A program made the translations under genes and the position numbers. Shown piece after piece: positions 62,592 through 64,000 of a stretch of DNA of 64,000 bases (position 1 is the first letter of the stretch; every line of letters begins with the position of its first letter). The stretch comes from Rhodohalobacter sp. SW132 (GTDB lineage: Bacteria > Bacteroidota > Rhodothermia > Balneolales > Balneolaceae), in contig NZ_QUOK01000005.1 of assembly GCF_003390325.1 (NCBI RefSeq), forward strand, positions 186,001-250,000, written 5' to 3'. The notes under the pieces are model-generated. The model was not told where the DNA came from and did no database searches. It saw only the letters and a program-made list of their open reading frames with translations.

Positions 62592-64000
62592 TTACTCCTC
62601 TGCAATCTGCATAAATACCCTGTTATGCGGATCAACAGTGACGGCAGCACCGGGTTCATACTCCAGCCGAAATACACCATCTTCCGGATTTACAAGTACA
62701 ATTTCACCATCCACCTCAACTTCAACCGGCATGTGAAAGCGGCCTCCGGATTCCGTTTCCCATTTCATTGACACCTGCTCTTCACCTTTTTCAACCCTCA
62801 GCTTCGGAACTTGCGCCTCACGCAGGTACGCCCGGAACATCCAGGACAGATCCTCGCCTGATAACCGGTTCACCAGCGTTAAATAGTCATCGGTCGTTGC
62901 ATGCCGCATGTGGCTTCCATCCGTGATATTCTCCATTTCAGGATCAGGATATGCAAACCGCCTTAATGATTCGAAGAAGATCTCATCACCCAAATAAAAA
63001 CGGAGCGTATGCAGGAAAACTGCACCTTTAAAGTAGATATCACCGCCTCTTCCGCCGCCGGTGACTTCGCGGGTTGTCATGCTTTGCAGTGGGGCTGTGG
63101 GACTCACAGAGGAGATTCTGCCCTCAAAGTGGCGGATCATCGCGCGGTAGTTCTCCTCTCCGCTGACATGCTCGGTATACAGGGCCTGCATATAGGTACC
63201 GAATCCCTCGTGGATCCAAAAATCACGCCAGTCCCACACCGTTACCATGTTTCCCCACCACTCGTGCGCAAGTTCGTGCTGATGGAGATCATCAAAAGGT
63301 GCAGGATCACCAAAAAGCACGCCATCTTCAAAGCCGGCTCCATACGCGATTAACGACTGATGTTCCATCCCGAGGTAAGGCGCATGCGCGACTCCGTATT
63401 TATCTGCCCTGAACGGATACGGACCGAGAATCTCTTCCAGGTACCTCATCTGATCTGCAAACTGCGGAAACAGCTGCCGCCCTTCCTCCACAAATTCGGG
63501 AAGAACCCAGAACGTCATCTCCATCTCACCCCCATTTACATTTTCATACGTATCGGTGATCACTTCGTATGGAGCTGCATTAAACGTAACATTGTAGTTG
63601 TTGATGGGTGTGGATACGAACCAGTGCCAGGTTTTATACCCGTCTTCAAGGTTAGTGGTACCTCTGGATCGTCCGTTTGATGCAACAACCAGATCATCCG
63701 GCATGGTGATGTCGATGGCAACTGAATCGGGGCGGTCTGACGGATGGTCTTTATTCGGCCACCAAACCCACGCACCGATTGTCTGGCACGCTACCCCTGC
63801 CCAGGTTTCGCCCGATGGCGTACGGTCCCAAACCATTCCGCCATCCCATGGCGGGTTTGCAGCCACCACAGGCTTTCCACCATAATGAATCTCAACCACA
63901 CCCGACTCGCCGGGCTGGCGCGTTTCGGGAAACCAAATGTTAAAGGTCCGGTTCTGGCCACCGCGTGTATATCGAAGGGACTCACCATTCATATTATCGG
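62592..64000 (-). CDS. M1-family aminopeptidase, 5'-truncated by window
   Basis: The frame is open through the window edge, so the N-terminus is missing; an in-frame ATG at 63992 is internal or alternative. About 469 residues are visible. Zinc motif HELAHEWWGN with the third ligand Glu in FWIHEGFGTYMQAL, in the usual HEXXH-18x-E spacing. GMEHQSLIAYG (a variant of the GAMEN-type substrate motif) lies before it. The C-terminal part is beta-rich (residues from about 400). A secreted M1 peptidase that releases N-terminal amino acids, most likely, but localisation cannot be judged without the start. Confidence 0.9.
   Translation of the reverse strand, partial: DNMNGESLRYTRGGQNRTFNIWFPETRQPGESGVVEIHYGGKPVVAANPPWDGGMVWDRTPSGETWAGVACQTIGAWVWWPNKDHPSDRPDSVAIDITMPDDLVVASNGRSRGTTNLEDGYKTWHWFVSTPINNYNVTFNAAPYEVITDTYENVNGGEMEMTFWVLPEFVEEGRQLFPQFADQMRYLEEILGPYPFRADKYGVAHAPYLGMEHQSLIAYGAGFEDGVLFGDPAPFDDLHQHELAHEWWGNMVTVWDWRDFWIHEGFGTYMQALYTEHVSGEENYRAMIRHFEGRISSVSPTAPLQSMTTREVTGGGRGGDIYFKGAVFLHTLRFYLGDEIFFESLRRFAYPDPEMENITDGSHMRHATTDDYLTLVNRLSGEDLSWMFRAYLREAQVPKLRVEKGEEQVSMKWETESGGRFHMPVEVEVDGEIVLVNPEDGVFRLEYEPGAAVTVDPHNRVFMQIAEE

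Noticed and set aside
1-64000. tRNA or rRNA genes
   Set aside because: The larger intergenic stretches were read for T-loop-like and cloverleaf patterns and none was found; a covariance-model scan would be decisive.

Overview
The window looks like a chromosome segment from a marine or halophilic member of the Balneolota/Rhodothermota side of the Bacteroidetes group. This is inferred from protein style, moderate GC and weak Shine-Dalgarno sites. Specific pointers are a protein with a type IX secretion C-terminal sorting domain, a BCCT betaine-type transporter, a DASH cryptochrome, the ArsS/AhpD-like arsenosugar pair, and citramalate-based isoleucine synthesis. No rRNA, tRNA, CRISPR array or transposase gene was seen. 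The first and last genes (M14 and M1 metallopeptidases) run off the window.

Layout. 1-7.7 kb: two secreted peptidases, a small secreted protein of unknown role, a YyaL/SPATA20-type thioredoxin-fold protein and an alpha/beta hydrolase. 7.8-14 kb: a bacteriocin-like cassette made of an HlyD adaptor, a peptidase-containing ABC exporter (C39), a small HTH protein, two double-glycine peptides with cores of 44 residues each, a membrane zincin (HEAIH) and several tiny membrane ORFs that could be immunity proteins. 14-22.8 kb: an accessory stretch with a two-TM protein, a broken GH5 glycosidase, and a two-gene unit of a DUF2235 hydrolase plus a 1551-residue multi-pass membrane protein that I do not recognise. 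22.8-35.5 kb: branched-chain amino acid synthesis, with ilvD divergent from ilvB-ilvN-ilvC-cimA-leuA-leuC-leuD-leuB. A sigma70-like promoter, an Ile/Leu-rich leader peptide and alternative RNA stems precede ilvB, and G/C-rich fold-back repeats fill most operon gaps. 35.5-39.5 kb: a type IX-sorted repeat protein flanked by two copies of a non-coding repeat. 39.5-64 kb: mostly housekeeping and transport genes: a Gfo/Idh/MocA oxidoreductase, an AbgT transporter, the arsenosugar pair, thrA-thrB-thrC, proC, tetR-fadE, trmB, redoxin-pdxH, a radical SAM protein, cry-DASH, and a porin-BCCT-Usp unit.

How the genes work together. CimA, LeuCD and LeuB can make 2-oxobutyrate from pyruvate, which IlvBN, IlvC and IlvD carry on to isoleucine; the same enzymes with LeuA make leucine and valine precursors. 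The leader peptide would sense Ile/Leu charging. In the bacteriocin cassette the exporter's C39 domain would cut both peptides after their GG motifs. A fixed-length 31-bp element lies upstream of the exporter operon and, twice, upstream of the small secreted protein at 3.9-4.2 kb, suggesting shared control, perhaps by an ECF-type sigma factor.

Strongest candidates for something undescribed: the DUF2235/1551-residue membrane pair; the two-peptide cassette with its membrane zincin, a possible +1 recoding site and the shared 31-bp element; and the ilv leader/attenuator.
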